Source: Lachnospiraceae bacterium (lineage in GTDB: Bacteria; Bacillota; Clostridia; Lachnospirales; Lachnospiraceae). From it: DNA of 64,000 nucleotides. Every line of letters starts with the position of its first letter. Within the stretch, counting starts at the first letter, position 1. The stretch covers positions 1 to 64,000 of the forward strand of contig JAFQOW010000016.1 of assembly GCA_017412055.1 (NCBI GenBank), read 5' to 3'. Below, piece by piece: positions 29,586 to 38,281 of the stretch. The notes below the pieces were generated by a model. The model saw only the letters and a program-made list of their open reading frames with translations. It searched no databases and was not told where the DNA came from. A program made the position numbers and the translations under genes.

Positions 29586-29880
29586 AAAACTCTATGTGGA
29601 TGAAGAAATATCAAAGCATAAGAGAAAAACAATTAAAAATCTGAAACATGGTAAACTAATGCTTGGTGTTTATGTTATCGCCTTATCGACAAATCCACAG
29701 GATGAATTAGATATAGTACCATCTTATGTGCTTATGCAGAAGGTATATAAGGATATGGAACTGCTTGTTGTGGGAATAGCCAGTGATAGGGATAATGCAT
29801 TAAAATTATTAAACACAATGACTATGGATTGTTTAAATGAGACAGGAAATGTTTCCTTAAGACAATATTTCAACATGTAA
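29572..29880 (+). CDS. hypothetical protein, 102 residues
   Basis: This is a small soluble alpha/beta-looking protein not assigned to a family. The middle, LGVYVIALSTNPQDELDIV and KDMELLVVGIASDRDNALKLL, alternates hydrophobic strands with charged turns. It overlaps the preceding unknown gene by 14 bp in another frame, with GGAGG upstream inside that gene. The overlap supports a real coupled gene. Confidence 0.7.
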   Translation: MLFHKKLYVDEEISKHKRKTIKNLKHGKLMLGVYVIALSTNPQDELDIVPSYVLMQKVYKDMELLVVGIASDRDNALKLLNTMTMDCLNETGNVSLRQYFNM

Positions 29881-29900
29881 GAAAGGAAAAGAGGAGTGAA

Positions 29901-30890
29901 ATGCTAGAAACCATATTGAGTATTATCTTAATAATATTAAAGATATTAGGCATTTTATTATTATCAACTCTTTTACTTATTGTTACATTGTTGTTAATAG
30001 TTCTGTTTGTACCTGTAAGGTATAAATCAGCAGGAGATTTTAGCAAGAACGAAAATGGTATAGACCATCATATATTTGCTAAGATAACCTGGTGCTTAAG
30101 GATTATTTCTATAAACTATCAAAGAGTGGATAATAAAGACAATATTTCATTTAAAGTATTTGGATATGATTTTCTTAATAGAAAAAGGAAACCTAAAAAA
30201 AGGAAGGTTCCTGTGAAATCAAGTACGGACACTAGTCGTATAAATACAAGTATAAGTAAGAAGGAAGCTTCAATAATAGATAATAATACTAGTATAAATG
30301 AAATTTCTTCAGCAAAAAAAGCTGAAAATAGTATTAATAATAATACAATAAAAAATGACAATAATCTTAAAGTGATAGAAAATATTGAAGAAGATAACAC
30401 TAAGCCTAATAAGTCAATTAAGGATAGAATTAAAGAAATTCTTATTAAAATAAAAGAAAAGATTTTAAGTATTTTTAATAAGATAAAGGCTATCGCTGAT
30501 AAGATAAAAAAAATAAACAATGTTAAAAACTCTTTTATAGAATATTTAAGGAAAGATACCTCAAAGAAAGATATAAAAGAGATAAAAAAAATAATAATAA
30601 AGCTTATAAAACACATTTTGCCAAGAAAGCTAAAAGCGACTGTTGGATTTGGATTTGAAGACGCATCCACCACAGGTAAGGTGTTGGGGTACTCAAGTAT
30701 ATTCTATGGAATATATGGAGAAAATCTAGAATTGGAGCCTGATTTTGACAAAGAGGTTTTATATGGCAAATATATGCTTAAGGGACGAATAAGAATGTTC
30801 AATGTTCTTTTAGCAGGTTTTAAATTATACAGAAACAAATGGATTAGAGAATTTATTACATTTTCTAAGGAAACAGTAAAGGATTTATAG
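29901..30890 (+). CDS. ytfI: DUF2953 (YtfI-like) membrane protein
   Basis: The N terminus is a long hydrophobic helix (about residues 1-40) ending in VLFVPVRYK, as in DUF2953 proteins. The centre (about 95-200) is an unusually Asn/Ser/Lys-rich low-complexity stretch. The C-terminal domain contains ATVGFGFEDASTTGKVLG and GRIRMFNVLLAGFKLYRNKW. Pairing with the YtfJ gene nine bases downstream supports the call. The function is unknown; the family is linked to sporulation. Confidence 0.8.
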   Translation: MLETILSIILIILKILGILLLSTLLLIVTLLLIVLFVPVRYKSAGDFSKNENGIDHHIFAKITWCLRIISINYQRVDNKDNISFKVFGYDFLNRKRKPKKRKVPVKSSTDTSRINTSISKKEASIIDNNTSINEISSAKKAENSINNNTIKNDNNLKVIENIEEDNTKPNKSIKDRIKEILIKIKEKILSIFNKIKAIADKIKKINNVKNSFIEYLRKDTSKKDIKEIKKIIIKLIKHILPRKLKATVGFGFEDASTTGKVLGYSSIFYGIYGENLELEPDFDKEVLYGKYMLKGRIRMFNVLLAGFKLYRNKWIREFITFSKETVKDL

Positions 30891-30899
30891 GAGGAAGCT

Positions 30900-31304
30900 A
30901 TGCAGGAAAATAATTTTGACAAAACAGTTGGTTCGTTATTCAATGGAATGACAAATTTTATGACAACAAAGACAGTTGTAGGTGAGGCAGTTCATATTGG
31001 AGATACAATTATCTTACCTTTGGTAGATGTATCATTTGGTATGGGTGCCGGAGCAAGAGCAGATGGAAGTAAGAATAGTGCATCAGGCGGTATGGGTGGA
31101 AAGATGTCTCCAAGCGCTGTATTGGTTATTAATAATGGTGTGAGCCGAATTATTAATATTAAGAATCAGGACACAGTTTCTAAGCTTGTAGATATGGCAC
31201 CAGATATCATCGCTAGATTTACAAGCATGATTAAGAAAGATGGCGGGGCTAATCTCTCTGATGAAGAAATAGTTGCTGCTGCTAAAGAAAATAGCGCAAA
31301 TTAA
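30900..31304 (+). CDS. ytfJ: GerW/YtfJ family sporulation-associated protein
   Basis: The 134-residue protein has the YtfJ pattern: GEAVHIGDTIILPLVDVSFG, a glycine/alanine-rich GMGAGARADGS loop, GGMGGKMSPSAVLVI and SKLVDMAPDIIARF. YtfJ (GerW) is made in the forespore in Bacillus and affects germination. It is placed behind ytfI as in Bacillus and has AGGAGG. With the SASP gene at 44040 it suggests sporulation ability or ancestry. Confidence 0.9.
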   Translation: MQENNFDKTVGSLFNGMTNFMTTKTVVGEAVHIGDTIILPLVDVSFGMGAGARADGSKNSASGGMGGKMSPSAVLVINNGVSRIINIKNQDTVSKLVDMAPDIIARFTSMIKKDGGANLSDEEIVAAAKENSAN

Positions 31305-31393
31305 TTTAAGAAAAGAAAGAAACGATTGTATTTAAATGTAAATCTAACACTTGATTATGCATATAATATACTAAAGAACATTTTGGTAAAAAT

Positions 31394-31543
31394 ATGTGTA
31401 TTAGAAAATTATGTGGATTTATATTGTTCTGGCTGGCAGTAGGTATGGCTATAGGACTATATCTTCAGTCAGGATTTTGGCTAATAGTTTTGATTGTAAT
31501 AATGCTTATTAGTGGATACAATCTGTTTTGCGGAGGAAAATAA
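31394..31543 (+). CDS. 49-residue membrane peptide
   Basis: A short reading frame starts with ATG at 31394 and encodes 49 residues. It has a basic, Cys-containing N terminus (MCIRKLCGF) and two hydrophobic segments (about 8-24 and 28-43) separated by LQSG, ending CGGK. The composition is that of a real small membrane protein. Its last codons supply the CGGAGG ribosome binding site of metF, and its stop is one base before the metF GTG. This suggests translational coupling. No family was recognised, and its own ribosome binding site is weak. Confidence 0.6.
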   Translation: MCIRKLCGFILFWLAVGMAIGLYLQSGFWLIVLIVIMLISGYNLFCGGK

Positions 31544-31544
31544 A

Positions 31545-32414
31545 GTGAAATTATCATCATTGTTTGAACAGGGAAAAACAGTATTTTCTTTTGAAATATT
31601 CCCACCAAAGAAAACTAGTAGTATAGATACTATTTATTCAACCCTTGAAGGACTTAAGGATTTAAAACCGGCTTTTATAAGTGTTACTTATGGTGCAGGT
31701 GGTACTATGACAGAAGCTGGACATTCTAAAACCTGTGAAATAGCATCTATTATAAAAAATAAGTATGATATTACGCCGGTAGCACACTTGACATGTGTTA
31801 ATTCTACAAAGGCCCAGGTTGAGGCTGAGCTTAATTCCTTAAAGGAAAATGGTATTGAAAATATTTTGGCCTTGAGAGGTGATATTAACCCTGACATTCC
31901 AAGATGCTACGATTTCAAATACGCTTCAGAGCTTGTAAGCTTCATAAAGGAACGTGGTGATTTCCACATTTCAGGAGCTTGCTATCCTGAAGTACATAAT
32001 GATGCTGATAATATGGTGGACGATATTTTGAATCTTAAAAAGAAGATTGACGCAGGCGTTACACATCTTATGAGTCAGTTATTTTTTGATAATAATGCTT
32101 TTTATTCATTTGTAGAAAAGGCTAGAATTGCAGGTGTTAACGTACCTATTGAAGCGGGAATTATGCCTGTGACAAATAAGAGTCAGATAGAGCGAATGGT
32201 TACAATGTGTGGTGCATCTTTACCACAAAAGTTTGTGAAGGTTATGCAGAAGTTTGAAAATAATCCTGAAGCTTTAAGAGATGCAGGTATCGCTTATGCA
32301 ATAGACCAGATTGTAGACCTTATTTCAAGTGGTGTGGATGGTATTCATCTATATACGATGAATAATCCATATGTTGCAAGAAAAATTTCTGAAGCTGTAG
32401 GTAATCTCTTATAA
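31545..32414 (+). CDS. metF: methylenetetrahydrofolate reductase
   Basis: MetF reduces 5,10-methylene-THF to 5-methyl-THF, the methyl donor for MetH. The TIM-barrel flavoprotein shows FSFEIFPPKK, ISVTYGAGG, LALRGDI and THLMSQLFFDN. The start is the GTG at 31545, nine bases after CGGAGG. A longer frame beginning at 31512 would lie inside the upstream small ORF and adds non-conserved residues. The 289 residues are typical. It heads the metF - reactivation domain - metH module. Confidence 0.93.
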   Translation: MKLSSLFEQGKTVFSFEIFPPKKTSSIDTIYSTLEGLKDLKPAFISVTYGAGGTMTEAGHSKTCEIASIIKNKYDITPVAHLTCVNSTKAQVEAELNSLKENGIENILALRGDINPDIPRCYDFKYASELVSFIKERGDFHISGACYPEVHNDADNMVDDILNLKKKIDAGVTHLMSQLFFDNNAFYSFVEKARIAGVNVPIEAGIMPVTNKSQIERMVTMCGASLPQKFVKVMQKFENNPEALRDAGIAYAIDQIVDLISSGVDGIHLYTMNNPYVARKISEAVGNLL

Positions 32415-32429
32415 TAAGAGGAGTTTAAA

Positions 32430-33104
32430 ATGAAGAAAACAAATATTACTCTTCAAAAAATAAATAGGGACGAGCTTTATAGATATACAGGTACTCCGGA
32501 CGATTTAGTTCGGGGTATTATTGATAAGTCGGAAGAAGAGTTTATAAATGTAGTTAAGCCATCATATGTATGGAAAATATTTGATATTAAGATTTATGAC
32601 AATGGTGTTGATTTAATAGGAACTAGTGTAACTTTAAAAGGTGAAAGTATAAAAAAACACTTAAAAGGCTGTGAAAAAATTGCTGTATTAGCTGCTACAT
32701 TGACAGGGGAAGCAGATAGAATCATAAGAAAATATCAGATAAGTGATATGGCAAAGGCTGTAATTATGGATTCTATCGCATCTGTTTCTATAGAACAGAT
32801 TTGTAATATGGCTGAAGAAGATATAAAAGAAGCTGTTAAAAATAGTTATTTAACATATAGATATGGTGTAGGTTATGGTGATTTTCCGTTGGAGCAGGAG
32901 AAGGAAATATTAAATATAATAGATGCTATGAAAAATATTGGACTTTGTTCAACGACTGACAATATATTAACACCATTAAAATCAGTGGTTTGTGTTATAG
33001 GTATAAGTCGCAATGTCTTAGAAAAAGGGCAAAAAGGCTGTGTAACATGCAATATGAATAAAAGCTGCAAATATAGAATGCAAGGACTAAATTGTGGTCA
33101 ATAA
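32430..33104 (+). CDS. stand-alone methionine synthase reactivation (AdoMet-binding) domain protein
   Basis: The 224-residue protein matches the reactivation domain normally at the C terminus of MetH, which remethylates oxidised cob(II)alamin using AdoMet. The YRYGVGYGDFPLEQ segment is the AdoMet-binding motif. A cysteine-rich C-terminal tail (CVTCNMNKSCKYR) is unlike the E. coli domain. The following metH lacks this domain, so the two proteins together replace the long MetH. Confidence 0.9.
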   Translation: MKKTNITLQKINRDELYRYTGTPDDLVRGIIDKSEEEFINVVKPSYVWKIFDIKIYDNGVDLIGTSVTLKGESIKKHLKGCEKIAVLAATLTGEADRIIRKYQISDMAKAVIMDSIASVSIEQICNMAEEDIKEAVKNSYLTYRYGVGYGDFPLEQEKEILNIIDAMKNIGLCSTTDNILTPLKSVVCVIGISRNVLEKGQKGCVTCNMNKSCKYRMQGLNCGQ

Positions 33105-33123
33105 ATAGAGTGAGGGAAATAAT

Positions 33124-35604
33124 ATGAAAAAGATTTTTGATAGAGATTATATAATTCTTGATGGTGCTATGGGTACTGAAATTCAAAAAAGAGGTTTAAA
33201 GCTTGGTGGTATTCCAGAATTATTAAATATCACATCTAAGGAAATGATAGAGCAGATACATCTTTCCTATATGGAATCAGGCAGTGACATAGTCTATGCC
33301 AATACTTTTGGAGCAAATGGATACAAGCTTAAGAATTCGGGTTATTCTGTTAAAGAGATTATAGAAGCAGGTATAGATATAGCAAAGAGTGCAACGGATA
33401 AGTTTTTCGCAAAAACTGGCAAAAAAGTCTATGTTGCCCTAGATTTAGGCCCTATAGGTCAGCTGCTTGAACCCACAGGAATTCTTTCCTTTGATGAGGC
33501 ATATGAATATTATAAAGAAGCTATATTGGCGGGTAAACATGCAGATTTAGTTATTCTTGAAACACAGACGGATTTGCTGGAGGTAAAGTCAGCTGTATTA
33601 GCTGCTAAAGAAAATAGTGATTTACCTATAATGGTTACAATGACTTTTGAAGAAAATCTCAGAACATTTACTGGATGTAGTGTAGAGGCTATGGCTCTTA
33701 CTCTTAATGGCTTAGGAGTGGACGCTATGGGTGTTAATTGTTCATTGGGACCAAAAGAACTTTTGCCAGTGGTTAATAAAATAAGAAAATATACATCTAT
33801 ACCAGTTATAGCAAAGCCAAATGCAGGATTACCAGATCCGCTTACAAATACATATAATGTATCTCCAGAAGATTTTGCTAATGATATGGAGCTTATGGCA
33901 AGGGCAGGAGTAAAGGTTTTTGGTGGCTGTTGTGGAACAACACCTGAATTTATTAAAGCTCTTACCGATAAAATAAATACATTATCATTTGAGGAAATAA
34001 AAAAAGATTTGCCAGAAATTAACCGTGTAAGTGCAGTGTGTTCACCTACAAGAGTTGTATCCATTGATGAACCTCGAATTATAGGTGAGAGAATCAATCC
34101 TACTGGCAAAAAGAAGTTTAAAGAAGCTTTGCTCAATAATGACATTGATTATATCTTAAATCAGGCTACAGAACAGATTGAAGCTGGTGCAGATATATTA
34201 GATGTGAATGTGGGATTACCAGGCATAGATGAAAAGAATATGATGATAACTGCAGTTAAGGCTATCCAAGGTATTGTAGATGTTCCATTGCAAATTGATT
34301 CAACCATACCAGAGGTTTTAGAGGCTGCACTTAGAATATATGCAGGAAAGCCTATTGTTAATTCTGTAAATGGAGAGGAAAAGTCTCTTGATACAGTATT
34401 GCCAATTGTCAAGAAATATGGAGCGGCTGTAGTTGGCTTGACACTTGACGAAAATGGTATTCCTAAGACTAGTGAAGAGAGATTTAATATTGCAAAGAAA
34501 ATTTTAGATAAGGCGATTTCTTATGGAATTCCAAAGGAAGATGTATATATAGACTGTCTTACACTTACAGCTTCAGCAGAACAGGAAGGTGTAATGGAAA
34601 CGCTTAAGGCGCTTAATAAGGTTAAGAATGAATTAGGTCTTAAAACTGTACTTGGAGTATCAAATATATCCTTTGGTTTGCCTAATAGAGAGCTTGTTAA
34701 TCAGGCATTTTTAACTATGGCACTTAATAACGGATTGGATTTACCTATTATCAATCCAAATATTACAGCTATGACAGGTGCTTTTAGAGCTTTTAAGCTT
34801 TTGGCAGGCTTTGATAAGAATTCTATGGAGTTTATTGATAATTACTCTGAGGTTACGGTTAAAACAGTATCCGTTCCTAATGGAGCAAATGTTAATATTT
34901 CTGAAGGTAATTCATCTATAACTGCTGATAAAGGTAATGTAAATAATGATAATATTTCAGATAGTAATGAGATGCACAATAAGTTAAGCATAGCCATTGA
35001 AAAGGGATTAAAATCAGAGGGCGTAAATATAGCAAAGGAATTACTTAAAAATGACGATTATGACCAAATGATACTTATCAATAATGTGCTTATTCCAGCT
35101 TTGGATAAGACGGGGGCAATGTTTGAGAAGGGTAAGATATTCTTGCCACAGCTTATATTATCAGCTTCTGTAGCTCAAGGATGTTTTGAAGTAATAAAGG
35201 ATAAAATGAATAAAACTGGTGGTCAGTCAGTAAGTAAAGGTAAAATAATTCTTGCTACAGTTAAGGGAGATATTCATGATATTGGAAAGAATATTGTTAA
35301 GGTGTTACTTGAAAATTATGGATATACAGTAATAGACTTAGGTAAGGATGTTGAATATCAGGCGGTGGTTGATGCTGCTATAGAGCATAATGCTAAGCTT
35401 GTAGGATTATCAGCTCTTATGACAACTACATTGGTATCTATGGAGGAAACTATTAAGCTTTTAAGAGAAAACAATGTTGACTGTAAGGTTGTAGTAGGTG
35501 GAGCAGTATTGACAGAGGATTATGCAAAAAAAATTGGTGCTGATTTCTATGCTAAGGATGCAAAAGAAAGTGTAGATGTGGCAAAGATAGTACTTGGTGA
35601 ATAA
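33124..35604 (+). CDS. metH: cobalamin-dependent methionine synthase, short form
   Basis: MetH transfers a methyl group from 5-methyl-THF to homocysteine through B12. Domains in order are: homocysteine/zinc barrel (ILDGAMGTEIQ, VNCSLGP, GGCCGTTPEF; about 1-290), pterin-binding barrel (GERINPTGKKKF; about 310-565), cap domain, and B12 Rossmann domain with the histidine ligand motif DIHDIGKN near residue 716. The reactivation domain is absent and encoded upstream. A 45-residue Asn/Ser-rich linker lies around 575-620. At 826 residues it is the short clostridial form. Confidence 0.95.
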   Translation: MKKIFDRDYIILDGAMGTEIQKRGLKLGGIPELLNITSKEMIEQIHLSYMESGSDIVYANTFGANGYKLKNSGYSVKEIIEAGIDIAKSATDKFFAKTGKKVYVALDLGPIGQLLEPTGILSFDEAYEYYKEAILAGKHADLVILETQTDLLEVKSAVLAAKENSDLPIMVTMTFEENLRTFTGCSVEAMALTLNGLGVDAMGVNCSLGPKELLPVVNKIRKYTSIPVIAKPNAGLPDPLTNTYNVSPEDFANDMELMARAGVKVFGGCCGTTPEFIKALTDKINTLSFEEIKKDLPEINRVSAVCSPTRVVSIDEPRIIGERINPTGKKKFKEALLNNDIDYILNQATEQIEAGADILDVNVGLPGIDEKNMMITAVKAIQGIVDVPLQIDSTIPEVLEAALRIYAGKPIVNSVNGEEKSLDTVLPIVKKYGAAVVGLTLDENGIPKTSEERFNIAKKILDKAISYGIPKEDVYIDCLTLTASAEQEGVMETLKALNKVKNELGLKTVLGVSNISFGLPNRELVNQAFLTMALNNGLDLPIINPNITAMTGAFRAFKLLAGFDKNSMEFIDNYSEVTVKTVSVPNGANVNISEGNSSITADKGNVNNDNISDSNEMHNKLSIAIEKGLKSEGVNIAKELLKNDDYDQMILINNVLIPALDKTGAMFEKGKIFLPQLILSASVAQGCFEVIKDKMNKTGGQSVSKGKIILATVKGDIHDIGKNIVKVLLENYGYTVIDLGKDVEYQAVVDAAIEHNAKLVGLSALMTTTLVSMEETIKLLRENNVDCKVVVGGAVLTEDYAKKIGADFYAKDAKESVDVAKIVLGE

Positions 35605-35615
35605 GTTATAAAAGA

Positions 35616-35644
35616 AAAAAGGAGTTTTGAAAACTCCTTTTTTT
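35616..35644. terminator. bidirectional terminator between metH and rpmB
   Basis: AAAGGAGTTTT pairs with AAAACTCCTTT (35618-35640), followed by T-runs on both strands. It can stop metH on + and rpmB on -. Confidence 0.88.
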
Positions 35645-35671
35645 AATCGCAGTTGATAGACAACTACGATT
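35645..35671. repeat. REP-like palindrome, copy 1
   Basis: AATCGCAGTTG (35645-35655) and CAACTACGATT (35661-35671) pair around ATAGA with one imperfect pair. It starts directly after the terminator and lies before the 3' end of rpmB. Copies with the same core occur at 43993-44017 and 52506-52532, also at convergent junctions. Confidence 0.65.
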
Positions 35672-35720
35672 TGGTTTAAATCAATTGCAATTAATTTAAA
35701 TAAATTGGTATGTTTAATAA

Positions 35721-35906
35721 TTAAACTCTCTCAACAAAACCTGATCTTAAGCAAGAAGTACAAACGTACATCTTCTTTGAAGCTCCGTTAACGTTTACCT
35801 TAACTGATTTAACATTAGCACTCCAGATCTTATTTGATCTTCTATGAGAATGGCTCACGCTGTTTCCGAAGTGAGCACCCTTGCTACAAATTGCACATTT
35901 AGCCAT
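35721..35906 (-). CDS. rpmB: 50S ribosomal protein L28
   Basis: The 61-residue protein carries the L28 signature AKCAICSKGAHFGNSVSHSHRRS, split across the N terminus, and VCTSCLRSG near the end. The two CxxC pairs mark the zinc-binding form. It is transcribed away from the Asp23-fakA genes, as in Bacillus (rpmB / yloU-yloV). A strong AAGGAGG precedes it. Confidence 0.97.
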   Translation of the reverse strand: MAKCAICSKGAHFGNSVSHSHRRSNKIWSANVKSVKVNVNGASKKMYVCTSCLRSGFVERV

Positions 35907-35961
35907 GATTGCACCTCCTTAAATCAATTTGGTTGCCTTATCGCAATCCACAACAGTGGTA

Positions 35962-35990
35962 ATTTTAACAGATGAAGAGATAATTTGCAA
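35962..35990 (-). promoter_or_regulatory. promoter of rpmB
   Basis: On the - strand TTGCAA (35990-35985), a 17-bp spacer and TAAAAT (35967-35962) form a good promoter about 55 bp upstream of rpmB. Confidence 0.7.
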
Positions 35991-36032
35991 GCACTTTATG
36001 AATTTTTTTTGGTTTTCTTTTTTATAATAATG

Positions 36033-36041
36033 TGATATACT
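36033..36041 (+). promoter_or_regulatory. extended -10 promoter of the Asp23-fakA genes
   Basis: TGATATACT is an extended -10 box 34 bp before the Asp23-family start codon. The upstream T-rich tract lacks a clear -35. Confidence 0.5.
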
Positions 36042-36075
36042 ATAAAAAATTCAGTATAATTATGGAGGTTGCGTT

Positions 36076-36435
36076 ATGAAAGCAAAAATAACAAATGAAT
36101 TAGGTGATATATTAATTGATGAAAACGTTATTGCAAAGTACGCAGGAACTACAGCAGTAGAATGTTTTGGTATCGTGGGTATGGCAGCTGTTAGTATGAC
36201 AGATGGCTTGGTAAAGCTTTTAAAGAAGGAGAGCATCACTAAAGGTATTGATGTAACAATTGATGAAGATAATTCCATAACTATTGATTTTCATGTAATT
36301 GTATCATATGGTGTGAATATTTCATCTGTTTCTGACAATCTTGTAGAAAACGTTAGATACAAGGTGGAGGAATTTACTGGCCTTAAGGTTACTAAGATTA
36401 ATATCTTCGTTGAAGGTGTTAGGATAATAGATTAA
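36076..36435 (+). CDS. Asp23/Gls24 family protein (YloU type)
   Basis: The 119-residue protein begins KITNELGDILIDENVIAKYAG and contains VECFGIVGM and VIVSYGVNISSVSDNLVENV, typical of Asp23/Gls24 proteins. In staphylococci relatives form membrane-associated envelope-stress assemblies. It lies upstream of fakA as in Bacillus yloU-yloV, suggesting a shared role in lipid or envelope homeostasis. The biochemical function is not defined. Confidence 0.92.
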   Translation: MKAKITNELGDILIDENVIAKYAGTTAVECFGIVGMAAVSMTDGLVKLLKKESITKGIDVTIDEDNSITIDFHVIVSYGVNISSVSDNLVENVRYKVEEFTGLKVTKINIFVEGVRIID

Positions 36436-36514
36436 CAAATAAGGTTGCATTTATAAAAAAATTATTATATATATATTAAGTGGTTTTTTTTAACATTTAA
36501 GGAGGAAATTTGTC

Positions 36515-38179
36515 GTGGCTATTACTAGTATAGACGCTAAGTTGTTGCAGAAGATGTTTTTAGCAGGTGCTAAGAACCTTGAGGCTAAAAAAGAATGGAT
36601 AAATGAGTTAAACGTATTCCCTGTTCCAGATGGAGATACAGGTACAAATATGACTCTCACTATAATGTCTGCTGCAAAAGAAGTTAGCGGAATAGAAAAT
36701 CCTGAGTTTGAAACATTAGCAAAAGCTATTTCATCAGGATCACTTCGTGGGGCAAGGGGTAATTCAGGTGTTATTTTATCACAGCTTTTTAGAGGATTTA
36801 CTAAAGAGATTAAAGAAGTGAAAGAGATTACAGCAGATGTAGTTGCAAAATCTTTTGAAAGAGCCGTAGAGACTGCTTATAAGGCAGTTATGAAGCCTAA
36901 GGAGGGAACAATTCTTACAGTTGCTAAGGGTGTTGCTGATAAGGCTATAGAGGTAGCTTCTAAGACAGATGATTTAGAAGTTATATTTAGAGAAGCATTG
37001 GACCATGGTGATTATGTGTTAAGCCAGACACCAGAGATGTTGCCAGTATTAAAGCAGGCTGGTGTTGTGGATTCTGGTGGACAGGGTCTTATGCAGGTGC
37101 TTAAGGGTGCATTTGATTGCTTCCTTGGTAAGGAGATAGATTTTACAATTGAAGGTGCTAGAAGTGCAACTGTCAATGTTGTTTCATCTGAGGATGAAGT
37201 AGATATTAAGTTTGGTTATTGTACAGAGTTCATTATCATGCTTGAAAAGAATTTTACAGATAAGGATGAGAGAGAATTTAAGGCATATTTAGAGTCAATT
37301 GGTGATTCTATTGTATGTGTTGCTGATGATGATATTGTAAAGATTCATGTGCATACAAATGATCCAGGTCTTGCTATTCAAAAAGGTTTATCCTTTGGTT
37401 CTCTTACAAAGATGAAGATTGACAATATGCGTGAAGAGCATCATGAAAGACTTATAATGGAAGCTGAAAAGCAGGCTGCTGCCGCTAAGGAAGCAGAGGC
37501 ACAGGAAGAAATGCCACATAAGGATACAGGCTTTATTTCAGTTTCTGTAGGTGAAGGTGTGAACGAGATATTTAAAGGTCTTGGTGTTGACTATATCATC
37601 GAAGGTGGTCAGACTATGAATCCAAGTACTGAGGATATTTTAAATGCTATAGATAAGGTAAATGCAGATGTAGTATATGTTCTTCCAAATAATAAGAACA
37701 TCATATTAGCAGCAAATCAGGCAGAAAGTCTTGTGGAGGATAAGAAGGTTGTTGTTATACCTTCAAAGACAGTTCCACAGGGTATTACAGCACTTATTAA
37801 CTTTATTCCAGATTCTTCAGTAGAAGAGAATGTGGAACGTATGACAGCTGAAATGTCTAGAGTTAAGACTGGTCAGGTAACATACGCAGTACGTGATACA
37901 GAGCTTGATGGTAAGGTTATTAAAGAAAATGATATTATGGGTATCGGTGACCAGGGTATCGTAGCTGTAGGTCAGGATATAGCAGATACAACAGTAGATA
38001 TGATAATGGAGCTTGTTGATGATGAATCAGAGATTATCAGTATATATTATGGTGCTGATGTAACAGAGGAAGATGCACAAGCTATTGCAGAAAAGATTAG
38101 TGAAGTTTGTTCTGATGTTGAAGTTGAAGTAAACTATGGTGGTCAGCCAATATATTATTATCTTGTATCAATTGAGTAA
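36515..38179 (+). CDS. fakA: fatty acid kinase subunit FakA (YloV, DAK2-type)
   Basis: FakA phosphorylates fatty acids held by FakB (DegV-type) proteins to acyl-phosphate, feeding PlsY. The N-terminal DhaL-type kinase domain shows NVFPVPDGDTGTNM (residues about 30-43) and GSLRGARGNSGVILSQ. The middle and C-terminal regions include the YCTEFIIMLEK and NMREEHHERL segments. The start is GTG at 36515 behind GGAGG. The 554 residues are normal. A FakB gene is not in this window. Confidence 0.92.
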   Translation: MAITSIDAKLLQKMFLAGAKNLEAKKEWINELNVFPVPDGDTGTNMTLTIMSAAKEVSGIENPEFETLAKAISSGSLRGARGNSGVILSQLFRGFTKEIKEVKEITADVVAKSFERAVETAYKAVMKPKEGTILTVAKGVADKAIEVASKTDDLEVIFREALDHGDYVLSQTPEMLPVLKQAGVVDSGGQGLMQVLKGAFDCFLGKEIDFTIEGARSATVNVVSSEDEVDIKFGYCTEFIIMLEKNFTDKDEREFKAYLESIGDSIVCVADDDIVKIHVHTNDPGLAIQKGLSFGSLTKMKIDNMREEHHERLIMEAEKQAAAAKEAEAQEEMPHKDTGFISVSVGEGVNEIFKGLGVDYIIEGGQTMNPSTEDILNAIDKVNADVVYVLPNNKNIILAANQAESLVEDKKVVVIPSKTVPQGITALINFIPDSSVEENVERMTAEMSRVKTGQVTYAVRDTELDGKVIKENDIMGIGDQGIVAVGQDIADTTVDMIMELVDDESEIISIYYGADVTEEDAQAIAEKISEVCSDVEVEVNYGGQPIYYYLVSIE

Positions 38180-38190
38180 TATTTAAAAAT

Positions 38191-38223
38191 AAGAAGCTTT
38201 CGTGTTATACGAAAGCTTCTTTT
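38191..38223 (+). terminator. intrinsic terminator of fakA
   Basis: AAGAAGCTTTCGT (38191-38203) pairs perfectly with 38209-38221 around GTTAT, followed by TTTT. It ends the Asp23-fakA transcript. Confidence 0.9.
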
Positions 38224-38232
38224 GGGATAATT

Positions 38233-38259
38233 AATCATAGTCTTTTTAAGACTGCGGTT
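38233..38259 (+). repeat. possible fourth REP-like stem
   Basis: AATCATAGTCTT pairs with AAGACTGCGGTT around TTT, with two G-U pairs and one mismatch. It lies 9 bp after the fakA terminator. Its outer half resembles the AATCGCAGT core of the other copies, but the inner half differs. Confidence 0.35.
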
Positions 38260-38281
38260 AGTATATAGGAGCAAAGATTAA

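Noticed and set aside
30119..30673. 184-codon hydrophobic ORF antisense to the DUF2953 gene
   Set aside because: The hydrophobicity is the antisense image of the Lys/Asn-rich coding strand; no start signal is seen.
31305..31393. SAM, B12 or T-box riboswitch ahead of metF/metH
   Set aside because: The gap is short and A/T-rich with no recognisable conserved box or terminator hairpin.
33510..34145. 211-codon ORF antisense to metH
   Set aside because: It is fully contained in a strongly conserved gene on the other strand.
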